Assembly: GCF_003634615.1 (NCBI RefSeq)
Contig: NZ_RBKX01000001.1
Location: 1,736,001 to 1,800,000, forward strand
Direction of reading: 5' to 3'
Source of the DNA: Flavobacterium sp. 102
GTDB lineage: Bacteria > Bacteroidota > Bacteroidia > Flavobacteriales > Flavobacteriaceae
Length of the DNA stretch: 64,000 nt
Under the pieces are notes generated by a model that had not been told where the DNA came from, did no database searches, and saw nothing but the letters and a program-made list of their open reading frames with translations. Of the stretch, positions 1-8,700 are shown piece after piece. How positions within the stretch are numbered: the stretch's first letter is position 1; every line of letters begins with the position of its first letter. Both the position numbers and the translations under genes were made by a program.

Positions 1-846
1 TGGTTTTATGTCTTAGCATTGTATACTGTTCTTCCTTTTACAGTTGTTACAGCATTTAGATACAATTCGGCTGTAATTTTTTTTACGTGGTGTTTGTTGG
101 AATATACTTTAAACGGTAAGAAGAAATTTTTGTATATCATTTTATTAACGCCTTTTATTCACTTTTCATTTCTGTTTTACACCATTTTGCCTTTCGTTTA
201 TTTGGCGATCAAGAATATGAAAAGAAGAACCAATATTGCAATCTTATTATTTGGATTGTCTTTTGTGTATTCTAACTCTAATCTTTCTAGTGTGGTTGAT
301 ACTTTTTCCAAGCAGTATCTTAGAGAGAGTATCTCCAATCAAGTGGATGCCTATGCTTCCGAAGAAGGCATTGAAAGCAACGACCAGCGATATGCAAAAG
401 CGGTAAAAGAAGGTTCTGCCCGAAGAGCTATAAATAGAGGAATAATTACTTATTCTAGACAAATTTTAATGTTTAGTTTGTTGTTTTTTATTCTTAAAAG
501 GAAAAAATTTTTAGCACAGAATAAGTTTTATGAAGATATGTTGATAATGGCTTTGTTGTCATATTCATTGACTAATTTTGCTTCTTCAGTCCTGCATGGA
601 AGTCGTTTTTTCTCTGTCAGCAATTTTTATTTTTATTTTGTATTATTTTTTATGATTGCTTCTACCAAAGTTTCTTTTGAGCAAAACAAAGCTTTCTTCT
701 TGAAAAATAAAACATTCTTTCATTTCATAAGCCTGCTCATCGTATTAAACTTTATAAATTTTGCCTATATGGCGAAGACCATTTTTAATTTCCCGAATCT
801 TATTTTTGGAAATTGGCTGTCTTCTTATTTTTTAATTAGCGGATAA
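1..846 (+). CDS. EpsG/Wzy-like polysaccharide polymerase, 3' part only
   Basis: This is the C-terminal 281 residues of a multi-pass membrane protein. The reading frame is open to base 1 (it begins WFYVLA), so the true start lies upstream of the window and the TTG at 19 is not a start. The layout is hydrophobic helices, a polar loop at roughly residues 95-145, then more helices. A TAFRYNSA-type segment followed by a helix ending in IHFSFL resembles the EpsG family of polysaccharide polymerases. Expected role: joining lipid-linked repeat units on the periplasmic face of the inner membrane. Sequence divergence is normal for such proteins, so this is a family-level guess. It is very AT-rich, as polymerase genes usually are. 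Confidence 0.6.
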   Translation, partial: WFYVLALYTVLPFTVVTAFRYNSAVIFFTWCLLEYTLNGKKKFLYIILLTPFIHFSFLFYTILPFVYLAIKNMKRRTNIAILLFGLSFVYSNSNLSSVVDTFSKQYLRESISNQVDAYASEEGIESNDQRYAKAVKEGSARRAINRGIITYSRQILMFSLLFFILKRKKFLAQNKFYEDMLIMALLSYSLTNFASSVLHGSRFFSVSNFYFYFVLFFMIASTKVSFEQNKAFFLKNKTFFHFISLLIVLNFINFAYMAKTIFNFPNLIFGNWLSSYFLISG

Positions 847-927
847 TGTATCGCATGAGCTTTATGTTTAAGTAGATGAGAAATGATTGGTTTTATAAAA
901 TATAGTTAGGCGAAACGTATAAGGAAA

Positions 928-2046
928 ATGGTAGAAATTTTAAAAAATATCTTATTGAATTCTAAAGGATTCAAGTCCAAAAGAAAAATCTTAGTCATCG
1001 AATCCGATGATTGGGGTTCGGTTAGGATGCCTTCAAAACAAGCCTTTGAGAATTTATTGAAAGCCGGTGTCAAAGTGGATCAATGTGGTTACAATACTTT
1101 TGACAGTCTGGAATCAGTACAAGATTTTGATGCTATCTTTAATCAGTTGAATAAAATTAAAGATAAAAACGGCAATTCTCCAATTATCACAGCCAATACT
1201 ATCGTCGCCAATCCCGATTATGAAAAAATAAGAGAAGGCAATTTTGAAAATTATTATTTTGAAACATTCGATCAATCTTACAAAAGGCACCAAGGAGCTA
1301 ACCATACATTGGATGTAATCAAACAAGGAATAAAAGAAAAATTATATTTCCCACAATTGCATGGGCGAGAGCATATTTTTTTGAATAATTGGATGGGCGC
1401 TTTAAAAAATGGCGATTCAGCAACCAGACTGGCTTTTGACAACCAAGTTTATGGATTGAGTACTACCATAACTTCCACCAAAAGAAAAAGTTTTTTAACA
1501 GCACTTGATGGTAATAGTTTGGAGGAATTAGACGCACACGAGTCAATACTTTTGGAAGCGCAACACATTTTTAAAGAAAATTTTGGTTTTCCTTCAACCT
1601 CATTTATTGCGGCTAATTATACTTGGCATCCCAATCATGAAGTTTTTTTGGATAAAATAGGCGTAAATACTATTCAAGGCGGTAGAGCTCAAAAAGTGCC
1701 GGGCAATCACGAAGGGTATCAAACCATCAAGCATTATATGGGAAATCGTAATGGTTTAGGACAGATTTTTTTAATTCGAAATACCGGTTTTGAACCAGCT
1801 ACAAGACCAAATGTCAATTGGCATCAAAAAATTTTAAACGAAGTCAAAGCTGCTTTTTTAGTTGGAGCACCGGTTATTTTATCATCTCATAGGGTTAATT
1901 TTATGGGTGGCTTGGATGAAAAAAACAGAGAGCGTAATTTGAAATTGTTTGGTGAGATACTTAGCGATTTAGTAAAAAGATACCCCGATATTGAATTTAT
2001 GAATACAGAGGAATTGTCTAACTTTATAAGAATTTCTAAAAAATGA
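928..2046 (+). CDS. NodB-like polysaccharide (de)acetylase homologue, copy A
   Basis: A 372-residue soluble protein without signal peptide. Near residue 25 it has VIESDDWGSVRMP, an Asp-Asp pair like the metal-binding motif 1 of NodB/CE4 deacetylases. A LHGREH segment near residue 147 and SSHRVNF near residue 320 could supply histidines. The family is usually annotated as polysaccharide (de)acetylase and occurs in Flavobacteriia sugar loci, but its reaction is not established to my knowledge. A second full-length paralogue lies at 6245-7366 and shares all these motifs. An AAGGA lies 3 bases upstream of the ATG. The stop overlaps the next gene's start by 4 bases (ATGA), implying co-translation with the CapA gene. 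An alternative is a hydrolase acting on sugar-linked amides. Confidence 0.65.
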   Translation: MVEILKNILLNSKGFKSKRKILVIESDDWGSVRMPSKQAFENLLKAGVKVDQCGYNTFDSLESVQDFDAIFNQLNKIKDKNGNSPIITANTIVANPDYEKIREGNFENYYFETFDQSYKRHQGANHTLDVIKQGIKEKLYFPQLHGREHIFLNNWMGALKNGDSATRLAFDNQVYGLSTTITSTKRKSFLTALDGNSLEELDAHESILLEAQHIFKENFGFPSTSFIAANYTWHPNHEVFLDKIGVNTIQGGRAQKVPGNHEGYQTIKHYMGNRNGLGQIFLIRNTGFEPATRPNVNWHQKILNEVKAAFLVGAPVILSSHRVNFMGGLDEKNRERNLKLFGEILSDLVKRYPDIEFMNTEELSNFIRISKK

Positions 2047-3194
2047 GTTATGATATTTTAGTTTGCGGAGATTTTTATGTTGGGCCACATGCCGGAGGAA
2101 GACTTGATGCTGTTGTAGCCAATAAAGAGTATGCTTTATTGTTTGGTGAATTGTATGAAGATTTGAAAGCATCAAATTTATCCATAGTGAATCTCGAAGG
2201 ACCGGTAGTTAGCTCCGGAAATCCATCTCCTAAAACAGGTCCTGTGATTTCTATGAAGCCTTTAGTAATGGAAGCTTTACTTGATGCAAATATAAATTTA
2301 GTGACTTTAGCCAATAATCATATAATGGATTTTGGTATCGAAGGATTCAAGGAAACTTTGACAAGATTGGATGAGTCTAATTTAAATTTTGTCGGTGCCG
2401 GGCTTTCTAAAACTGCCAAAAGAAAACCATTTATAACAGAGATTAAGTCAAAAAAAATTGCCATAATCAACGTTTGTGAGCATGAGTGGATTTCTGATAT
2501 CAATAGTGAATCGGGTGCCAACGGAGTTGATGTAATTGAGAATTTTTATCAAATTAAAGCCTTGCGTTCCACCACAGATTTTATCATTGTGATCTACCAT
2601 GGCGGCAATGAATACCATCCGCTTCCCACACCTGATATGAAGAAAATATTCCGTTTTTTTGTAGACGCCGGTGCTTCAGCGGTGATTGGGCATCATACCC
2701 ATACCTTTAGCGGTTATGAGAAGTATCATGATTGTCCAATTTTTTACAGTCTTGGCAACTTTATCTTTGATAGCAATAAAAAATCGAAAGGCGAAAATTG
2801 GAATACCGGTGTTGCCATCGGATTAAATGTTATCAATGACCAATTAGATTTCCAAATCATTCCGTTTTTACAAAATGATAAAGAAATAGGCATAAAAAAA
2901 TTAAAAGCCCAAGCATTGCAAGATTTTGAAGTTAAGCTAAAAAAATATAGCGAAATTATCAATGATGATCAAAAGTTACAAGAAGAATATAATAGATTTG
3001 CCGGAAAAATGGGGTTGCAGTATTTGGCATTTATAAATCCATACGAAGGCAAGTTGAGTTCTTTATTTAAAAAAGGCATACTTCCCTCAGTGTACAGTAA
3101 AAAGAAAATATTATTATTACTCAATTTAATAAGATGTGAATCTCATAAGTATTTGCTGGAGCATATATTAAAAGAGAAGATTAAAAAACACTAA
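2043..3194 (+). CDS. CapA family protein (metallophosphatase fold)
   Basis: A 383-residue member of the CapA/PgsA family named after capsule and poly-gamma-glutamate synthesis. It has a calcineurin-like metallophosphatase fold. Visible family motifs are VCGDFYVGP at the N-terminus, NLEGPV near residue 50, LANNHIMDFG near 95, GHHTHTFSGYE near 220 and YSLGNFIFD near 236; together they give the usual Asp, Asn and His metal ligands. No signal peptide or membrane anchor is visible, unlike classical CapA, so it may act in the cytoplasm. It overlaps the upstream deacetylase-like gene by 4 bases and is followed 10 bases later by an ATP-grasp ligase, which suggests a joint job such as attaching or trimming an amide-linked substituent. 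That job is inferred. Confidence 0.8.
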   Translation: MSYDILVCGDFYVGPHAGGRLDAVVANKEYALLFGELYEDLKASNLSIVNLEGPVVSSGNPSPKTGPVISMKPLVMEALLDANINLVTLANNHIMDFGIEGFKETLTRLDESNLNFVGAGLSKTAKRKPFITEIKSKKIAIINVCEHEWISDINSESGANGVDVIENFYQIKALRSTTDFIIVIYHGGNEYHPLPTPDMKKIFRFFVDAGASAVIGHHTHTFSGYEKYHDCPIFYSLGNFIFDSNKKSKGENWNTGVAIGLNVINDQLDFQIIPFLQNDKEIGIKKLKAQALQDFEVKLKKYSEIINDDQKLQEEYNRFAGKMGLQYLAFINPYEGKLSSLFKKGILPSVYSKKKILLLLNLIRCESHKYLLEHILKEKIKKH

Positions 3195-3204
3195 AAAGTA
3201 ATTC

Positions 3205-4230
3205 ATGAGAATCGCAATACATGATAATCCGGGCTCTTTTGCTTCAAAATGGATAGAATACTGTAAAGACAATAGCATTGATTTTGCCATTGTAAACTGT
3301 TATGATTCTGATATTATGGAACAAATGAAATCATTTGACATTTTATTATGGCATCATCAACAGTCCAATCCAACGGATTATTTTATGGCCAAAAAATTAT
3401 TGGAAGCTTTAGAATTTTCCGGTAAATTGGTTTTTCCTGACCACAATACCAATTGGCATTTTGATGATAAGGTAGCCCAAAAATACCTGTTTGAAGGGTT
3501 AGATATAGCAACGCCTGAAAATTATGTTTTCTACGATTTAAAATCTCTTAAAAAATTTGCTAAAACCAGTTCCTATCCGATTGTTTGGAAGTTAAAAGGC
3601 GGTTCCGGAAGTAGAAATGTAAAGCTGGTTAAAAGCGAAAGCGAGCTGATTGCCATTGGCCAAAAAATGTTTGGAAGCGGCATAAGAGAATATGATGCTG
3701 TCGATGGCATTAAAGAAGCTATCAGACGTTATAAAATGGGTAAAAAGAAAATGATTGATATTTTCAAAGCCATAGCCCATTTGGTTTACCCTGTCAAATA
3801 TGAACGCATGAGCGGTAAGGCTTGGGGTTATGTTTATCTGCAGGAATTTATTCCTAATAATGATTCTGATTATCGGGTTATTGTTATTAAAGACAAGGCT
3901 TTTGCGATAAAACGTTATACACGGCCTAACGATTTCAGAGCCAGTGGCAGCGGTTATATAGAATACAAAAAGGAGTTGTTTGCTGATGAGTTGTTAAAGA
4001 CTTCTTTTGAAATAGCGTCAAAGGTGAAAACTCAATGTATAGCATTTGATTTTGTTTACCGAGACGGAAAACCCTTACTGGTAGAAATGAGTTATGGTTA
4101 TCGAAAAGAAGGCTATTATGCCTGTGAAGGCTATTGGGACAGTAGTTTGAATTGGCATGCCGGAAACTTCAATCCTTATGAATGGATTATTGAAGATTTA
4201 AAAGAAACGTTTTTGAACTTAAAGAAGTAA
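3205..4230 (+). CDS. ATP-grasp domain protein (RimK-like ligase)
   Basis: 341 residues. The N-terminal ~110 residues look like a pre-ATP-grasp Rossmann-type domain (IAIHDNPGSFASKW, DILLWHHQQ). The ATP-grasp core begins at about residue 128 with YPIVWKLKGGSGSRNVKLV, carrying a nucleotide-binding Lys and a glycine loop. The C-terminal metal site is AFDFVYRDGKPLLVEMSYG; Ser sits where many family members have Asn in the E-x-N pair. Such enzymes form amide bonds between a carboxylate, activated as acyl phosphate, and an amine. In this setting an amino acid or other amide decoration of a sugar is plausible, but no substrate can be read from the sequence. It sits tightly between CapA and a GT4 gene. 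Confidence 0.7.
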   Translation: MRIAIHDNPGSFASKWIEYCKDNSIDFAIVNCYDSDIMEQMKSFDILLWHHQQSNPTDYFMAKKLLEALEFSGKLVFPDHNTNWHFDDKVAQKYLFEGLDIATPENYVFYDLKSLKKFAKTSSYPIVWKLKGGSGSRNVKLVKSESELIAIGQKMFGSGIREYDAVDGIKEAIRRYKMGKKKMIDIFKAIAHLVYPVKYERMSGKAWGYVYLQEFIPNNDSDYRVIVIKDKAFAIKRYTRPNDFRASGSGYIEYKKELFADELLKTSFEIASKVKTQCIAFDFVYRDGKPLLVEMSYGYRKEGYYACEGYWDSSLNWHAGNFNPYEWIIEDLKETFLNLKK

Positions 4231-4232
4231 TC

Positions 4233-5297
4233 TTGAAAGAAGTAATTTTAGTTTCTCCAAAATTAGGAATAGGCGGTATTCAAAGAGCAATGACCAATTT
4301 GGCCAATTGGTTTGTAAATAATGGATACCAGGTTACTTTAGTTTCTTGTAAAAAAGAACCTCTTTTTTATCCTCTAGACCCAAAAGTAACTCTAATTACA
4401 CCTCAAAAAGAACATCCCGGAAATCAGGGCAATATTATTTTTCACTACATCAGGATTATTTTTTATTTAAGAAAAGCCTTTAAAGCCAATTCCTCACAAC
4501 ATATTATTTCATTTGGAGATGTTTTTAACCCATTGACTTTGATAGCGAGTATTGGCTTAAAAAAGAAGGTGCATATTTCAGACCGAACGAGTCCTGATTT
4601 TAAGTTCAAATGGTATGTCTCTTTCTTAAAAAAAATTACTTATCCTTATTCCACTACTTTTGTAGCACAAACTACGAAAGCTGCCCAATGGAATGAAAAG
4701 AAATTTGCAAACAAACTCAATATTAAAGTAATTCCCAATCCGATAAGAGAAGTTATTGTCGATACTACTATAGCTAAGGAAAAGACATTGCTTTATGTCG
4801 GCCGATTTGCTTGGGAAAAAAACCCTGAGGCCTTAATTAGAGCATTTTCTATGATTGAAAATAGGGAAGGATGGCAATTAGTAATGTTGGGAGACGGACC
4901 GTTACTTCCTGCCATGAAATCATTAGCCTCGGGATTAAAATTAGGAGACAATATTCAATTTGTCGGACAGGTAAAAGATGTTGATTCCTATTTTTCCAAA
5001 GCATCTTTGTATGTTTTGCCTTCTGTATTGGAAGGATTTCCCAATGCTTTGTGTGAGGCAATGGCAGCCGGATTACCATGCGTTTGTGTGGAAGGAATTC
5101 CTTATGAAGATTTAGGGACGAAAGGGGTAGATTTTTTAGTGGCAAAACGAGATGATGTTGTCGATTTATCATCGAATATCAACCACTTATTGCAGTCAGA
5201 ATCACTAAGAATGACTATGGGTAAAAATGCTCAATCTATTAGAGAACGACTGGCATTGCCGATAATTTTTACTAAGTTTGAAGAAATCCTGAATTAA
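4233..5297 (+). CDS. Glycosyltransferase family 4
   Basis: A 354-residue GT-B glycosyltransferase. The N-terminal acceptor domain begins LVSPKLGIGGIQRAMTNLA. The C-terminal donor domain has LYVGRFAWEKNPEALIRAF near residue 190 and an intact E-x7-E motif in EGFPNALCEAM near 270. It transfers a sugar from a nucleotide donor, with retention, to a lipid-linked glycan on the cytoplasmic side; donor and linkage cannot be predicted. The best start is the TTG two bases after the preceding stop, because the protein begins with the expected first beta strand (KEVILVSP) and there is no in-frame ATG before it. It is part of the same tight gene run as its neighbours. Confidence 0.85.
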   Translation: MKEVILVSPKLGIGGIQRAMTNLANWFVNNGYQVTLVSCKKEPLFYPLDPKVTLITPQKEHPGNQGNIIFHYIRIIFYLRKAFKANSSQHIISFGDVFNPLTLIASIGLKKKVHISDRTSPDFKFKWYVSFLKKITYPYSTTFVAQTTKAAQWNEKKFANKLNIKVIPNPIREVIVDTTIAKEKTLLYVGRFAWEKNPEALIRAFSMIENREGWQLVMLGDGPLLPAMKSLASGLKLGDNIQFVGQVKDVDSYFSKASLYVLPSVLEGFPNALCEAMAAGLPCVCVEGIPYEDLGTKGVDFLVAKRDDVVDLSSNINHLLQSESLRMTMGKNAQSIRERLALPIIFTKFEEILN

Positions 5298-5302
5298 TAA
5301 CT

Positions 5303-6238
5303 ATGAATTTATTACTTCGATTATATTACAGTATTCCTAATTTTCAAAATCAATCCGTTTTGGGTAAAATTTTGAATAGAAGTATGGAGAAAGTTCTAAA
5401 AACATGGTTTGATTTTTACTGTCCTATTTTTTTTAAATTTACTTCAAAGAATACCAAATATACTCTTCAAACGAGCACTTTCGATAAAAAGCCTAGTGAC
5501 TTAATTATCGCCAGTCTGACCAGTTTTCCTGCCAGAATAGAACATACTTATTTGAGTGTTGAATGTATATTAAGACAATCTCATCAGCCTGATAAACTAA
5601 TACTTTGGTTGGCCAAAGAGCAATTTCCTGAAGGTTTAGCTTCATTGCCAAAAAAGTTGTTGGATCAGACCAAGCGTGGTTTAGAAATTAGGTTTTGTGA
5701 TGATTTACGATCTCATAAAAAATACTATTACTCTTTAATCGAGTTTCCTCAAAGTAAGGTGATTATGTTTGATGACGATTTATATTATTACAAGGACATG
5801 ATTAAAGATTTAATGGCATTACACCTAAAATATCCCAATAAAGTAATTGCTTCACGGGCTCACTTAATCAATTTCAAAGAGGGCTCAATACTTCCATATT
5901 TGCAATGGACACATAATTACAATGAAGAAAAGCCCTCAATATATTTACACCATACGAGTGGCAATGGAACATTATTGCCCGGCAAAAATATTTTTGACCA
6001 AACGGTATTTGATAAAGATTTAATTTTTAAACTGAGTCCCAACTCTGATGATGTGTGGCTTAAGATGAATTTGATTCGACTTCAAGTTGAGGTGGTTACC
6101 AATGCCAAATACAATAAAGATCCTATCAGTGTGAAGTCCACGCATAAAGTTTCCCTGGTATCAAGTAATTCATTTAAAGGTGGAAAAGACAAACAAATTA
6201 AGGATTGCATAGACTATTTTGATTTAAAATTTAATTGA
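5303..6238 (+). CDS. GT-A-type glycosyltransferase-like protein
   Basis: 311 residues. After a ~70-residue basic N-terminal stretch it has IIASLTSFPARIEHTYLS, followed by a segment like Q..PDKLILWLA and, near residue 155, VIMFDDDLYYY. A triple Asp after a hydrophobic strand is typical of the DxD nucleotide-sugar site of GT-A enzymes. The LTSFPARI start is a recurrent signature of a family found in polysaccharide loci and often labelled glycosyltransferase. A conserved TSGNGTLLPG and a DDVWLKMNL segment near the C-terminus resemble the acceptor/catalytic region. It ends 6 bases before the second deacetylase-like gene. The linkage made is unknown. Confidence 0.6.
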   Translation: MNLLLRLYYSIPNFQNQSVLGKILNRSMEKVLKTWFDFYCPIFFKFTSKNTKYTLQTSTFDKKPSDLIIASLTSFPARIEHTYLSVECILRQSHQPDKLILWLAKEQFPEGLASLPKKLLDQTKRGLEIRFCDDLRSHKKYYYSLIEFPQSKVIMFDDDLYYYKDMIKDLMALHLKYPNKVIASRAHLINFKEGSILPYLQWTHNYNEEKPSIYLHHTSGNGTLLPGKNIFDQTVFDKDLIFKLSPNSDDVWLKMNLIRLQVEVVTNAKYNKDPISVKSTHKVSLVSSNSFKGGKDKQIKDCIDYFDLKFN

Positions 6239-6244
6239 TTATTT

Positions 6245-7366
6245 ATGAATTTAATTACATTACTTAGAAAGTCATATGTAAACTACAGAGGTTGGTCAAC
6301 CCATAAAAAAATTGTGGTCATTGAATCCGATGATTGGGGAAGTATTCGCATGCCAAATACTGAAACCTATCAAGCACTGGTCAAAAAAGGAATTCCGGTT
6401 GATAAAAACAGATATACCAAGTTTGACGGTCTTGAAACACCTGATGATTTGAGCGTTTTGTTTGAGATGCTCAGTTCCCATAAAGACGCTAATCAACAAC
6501 CCGCAACTATAACTGTAAACTCATTACCTGCCAATCCTGATTTTGATAAAATTAGAGCAGACGATTTGAAAACCTATCATTATGAATCAATATTTGATAG
6601 TTACCAAAAGTATTCTTCTAAGGAAGCAATGGTTGGTTTATGGAAGCAAGGAGTTGAACAAAATATTTTTTACCCTCAATTTCACGGCAGAGAGCATTTG
6701 CATCCTACCCGATGGATGAAAGCTGTCATGACCTGTGAAAAGGAAAAAATTTGCTTTGACCATGATGCGATTCCGGGGATTAATTTGGGAACATCCAATA
6801 GGATAAATTATTTGGCCGCATTTGATTATTATAATGAGCAGGAAAAGTCAACTATTGAAACAGATTTGATTGATGGACTTCAAATGTTTGAAACGGTATT
6901 TGGATTTCAATCGAAATCATTTATTGCTTCTCAATCCATCCGAGGGAATCACATCAATGCTATATTAGCCCAAAACGGCGTTAAGTATCACCAAAACGCC
7001 CAACAATTGTTGCCTTATCTAGAAGATCCAAAACATGGTATAGTTAATAAATACTGGGGTTTTAAAGATGAGAGCGGCTTGCTTTATTGGAGAAGAAATG
7101 TGACTTTTGAGCCTAGTAAAAATCAAAATTTGGATTGGGTTGATTTGTGCATGGCAGAAATTAACAATGCTTTTACTTTTGGTAAACCCGCTGTTATCAA
7201 TTCGCACAGGGTCAATTTTATTGGTCATCTTTCAAAAAAAAATCAATCTGATTCAATTAAAGCTTTAGATGCGCTTTTGAAAGCAATTGTAAAAAAATGG
7301 CCTGATGTCGAATTTATGAACAGCCAACAATTAGGTGAATATATGAGCAATACAAAAAATGAATAA
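6245..7366 (+). CDS. NodB-like polysaccharide (de)acetylase homologue, copy B
   Basis: A 373-residue paralogue of the protein at 928-2046. Shared landmarks are VIESDDWGSIRMP (residues ~25-37), NPDFDKIR, QFHGREH (near 147), SFIASQ, VTFEP, INSHRVNF (near 319) and PDVEFMNSQQL near the C-terminus, so it is collinear along its whole length. The putative metal-ligand Asp pair and His residues are intact in both copies, so neither looks like a decaying duplicate. The two copies flank a 4-kb block (CapA, ATP-grasp, two glycosyltransferases). The gene overlaps the following GT4 by 8 bases. The exact reaction is unknown; removal of an N- or O-acyl group is the family-based guess. Confidence 0.65.
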   Translation: MNLITLLRKSYVNYRGWSTHKKIVVIESDDWGSIRMPNTETYQALVKKGIPVDKNRYTKFDGLETPDDLSVLFEMLSSHKDANQQPATITVNSLPANPDFDKIRADDLKTYHYESIFDSYQKYSSKEAMVGLWKQGVEQNIFYPQFHGREHLHPTRWMKAVMTCEKEKICFDHDAIPGINLGTSNRINYLAAFDYYNEQEKSTIETDLIDGLQMFETVFGFQSKSFIASQSIRGNHINAILAQNGVKYHQNAQQLLPYLEDPKHGIVNKYWGFKDESGLLYWRRNVTFEPSKNQNLDWVDLCMAEINNAFTFGKPAVINSHRVNFIGHLSKKNQSDSIKALDALLKAIVKKWPDVEFMNSQQLGEYMSNTKNE

Positions 7367-8501
7367 AAAATTAGTACTCGGAATTACCGCTCCCGGAAGT
7401 GTAATTTTAATAGCGGGTCAAATGCGTTATTTTAAAGCTTTGGGTTATGAAACTTATTTGATGGCACCGAATCACCAAAGGGTGACGGATTACTGTCAGC
7501 AAGAGGGTTGTGTTCATTTACCGGTAGATTTAGAACGTGAAATTTCCCCTGTTAAGGATATTAAAGCATTATTTCAGGTGATCAAGCATTTGCGAAGGGT
7601 AAAACCCGATGTAGTGAATTTTGGTACACCAAAAGTAAGTTTGTTAGGAATGATTGCGGCAAAGCTACTAGGAGTTAAAAACAGGATTTATACCTGTCGG
7701 GGTTTTCGTTTTGAACATGAAACCGGATTGAAAAAAACAATACTGGTTACCATGGAAAAAATAACCGCACGTTTTGCACATAAAATCATTTGTATCAGTA
7801 ATTCGGTTAGGGATTTAGGTATTGAAAATACTATTTTTTCAAAAGATAAATCTTTAGTAATTCACAAAGGAAGCAGTAACGGGATTGATTTGGAAAGATT
7901 TAGTCCAAGTCAAATTAACGCGACACAAATCTCAGCTTTGAAAAACGAACTAGGATTGAATGAAACTCATTTTGTGTATGGTTTTGTGGGAAGATTAATT
8001 GACAGAAAAGGAATTAAAGAACTGTATGAGGCTTTCGATAATTTGTATGCAAAGAACCATTCTTCTAGATTATTGATTGTAGGTCCGATTGAAAAAAGCC
8101 AAATCGCTGATTTGAGTTTAATAGAAAAAATGGAACAACATCCCGGAATTTTATTGGTGGGCACCCAAAGCAATGTCCCGCTGTATTTGTCGGTAATGGA
8201 TGTTTTTTGTCTGCCTGCTTGGTGGGAAGGTTTTGGCAATGTATCAGTGCAAGCTGCTGCGATGGGATTGCCTGTCATTGCTACTGATGTTACCGGAAGT
8301 AAAGATGCCGTTTCCAAAGATTTTAACGGTTTGTTGATTCCCGCAAAATCAGTTATGGATTTACAAAATGCGATGGCTTTGTTAGAAGAGAATCCGGAAA
8401 AAAGAAAGGAATTGGGAATGAATGGTTTGATTTGGGCCAAAAACTTTGACAGCAAAATGATTTGGGATGGAATGAATGTGATTTATTGCTCAAGGGAATA
8501 G
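7359..8501 (+). CDS. Glycosyltransferase family 4 (PglA/CapM-like)
   Basis: A 380-residue GT-B enzyme with N-terminal LVLGITAPGSVIL, a NFGTPKVSLLGMIAA segment and a CRGFRFE motif seen in CapM/PglA-type transferases that add the second sugar of lipid-linked repeats. The donor domain has VYGFVGRLIDRKGIKEL near residue 207. The E-x7-E motif reads EGFGNVSVQAAAMGLP, so Gln replaces the second Glu; I believe relatives share this, so it need not be inactivating. Given the PglC-, PglE- and PglF-like enzymes at 18-22 kb, it is a candidate for extending the priming aminosugar. Its end marks the end of the first gene run; the 199 bases to 8701 contain no gene or clear terminator. Confidence 0.8.
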   Translation: MNKKLVLGITAPGSVILIAGQMRYFKALGYETYLMAPNHQRVTDYCQQEGCVHLPVDLEREISPVKDIKALFQVIKHLRRVKPDVVNFGTPKVSLLGMIAAKLLGVKNRIYTCRGFRFEHETGLKKTILVTMEKITARFAHKIICISNSVRDLGIENTIFSKDKSLVIHKGSSNGIDLERFSPSQINATQISALKNELGLNETHFVYGFVGRLIDRKGIKELYEAFDNLYAKNHSSRLLIVGPIEKSQIADLSLIEKMEQHPGILLVGTQSNVPLYLSVMDVFCLPAWWEGFGNVSVQAAAMGLPVIATDVTGSKDAVSKDFNGLLIPAKSVMDLQNAMALLEENPEKRKELGMNGLIWAKNFDSKMIWDGMNVIYCSRE

Positions 8502-8700
8502 CAATCCTGTCTTTTGATTTTATCTGTTCACAAAATAGATTATTTCAAAATTGAGCACAACTGAAATTAGTGCTACAAGAAATTTAAATTATAAATACAT
8601 TTACAAACGAGTTATAAGTGATTTAATTTTATTTACTCAATGCGTTCGGCATACTTAAAATTATAGCACATTTTTTTCACCATAAACAAAAGGCTTAGTA

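Noticed and set aside
19..21. TTG as start of the first gene
   Set aside because: The frame is open to base 1 with hydrophobic sequence, so the gene is cut by the window edge.
7967..8455. A 162-codon open frame on the - strand
   Set aside because: It lies wholly inside the GT4 gene at 7359-8501, antisense to conserved motifs, and has no family features.
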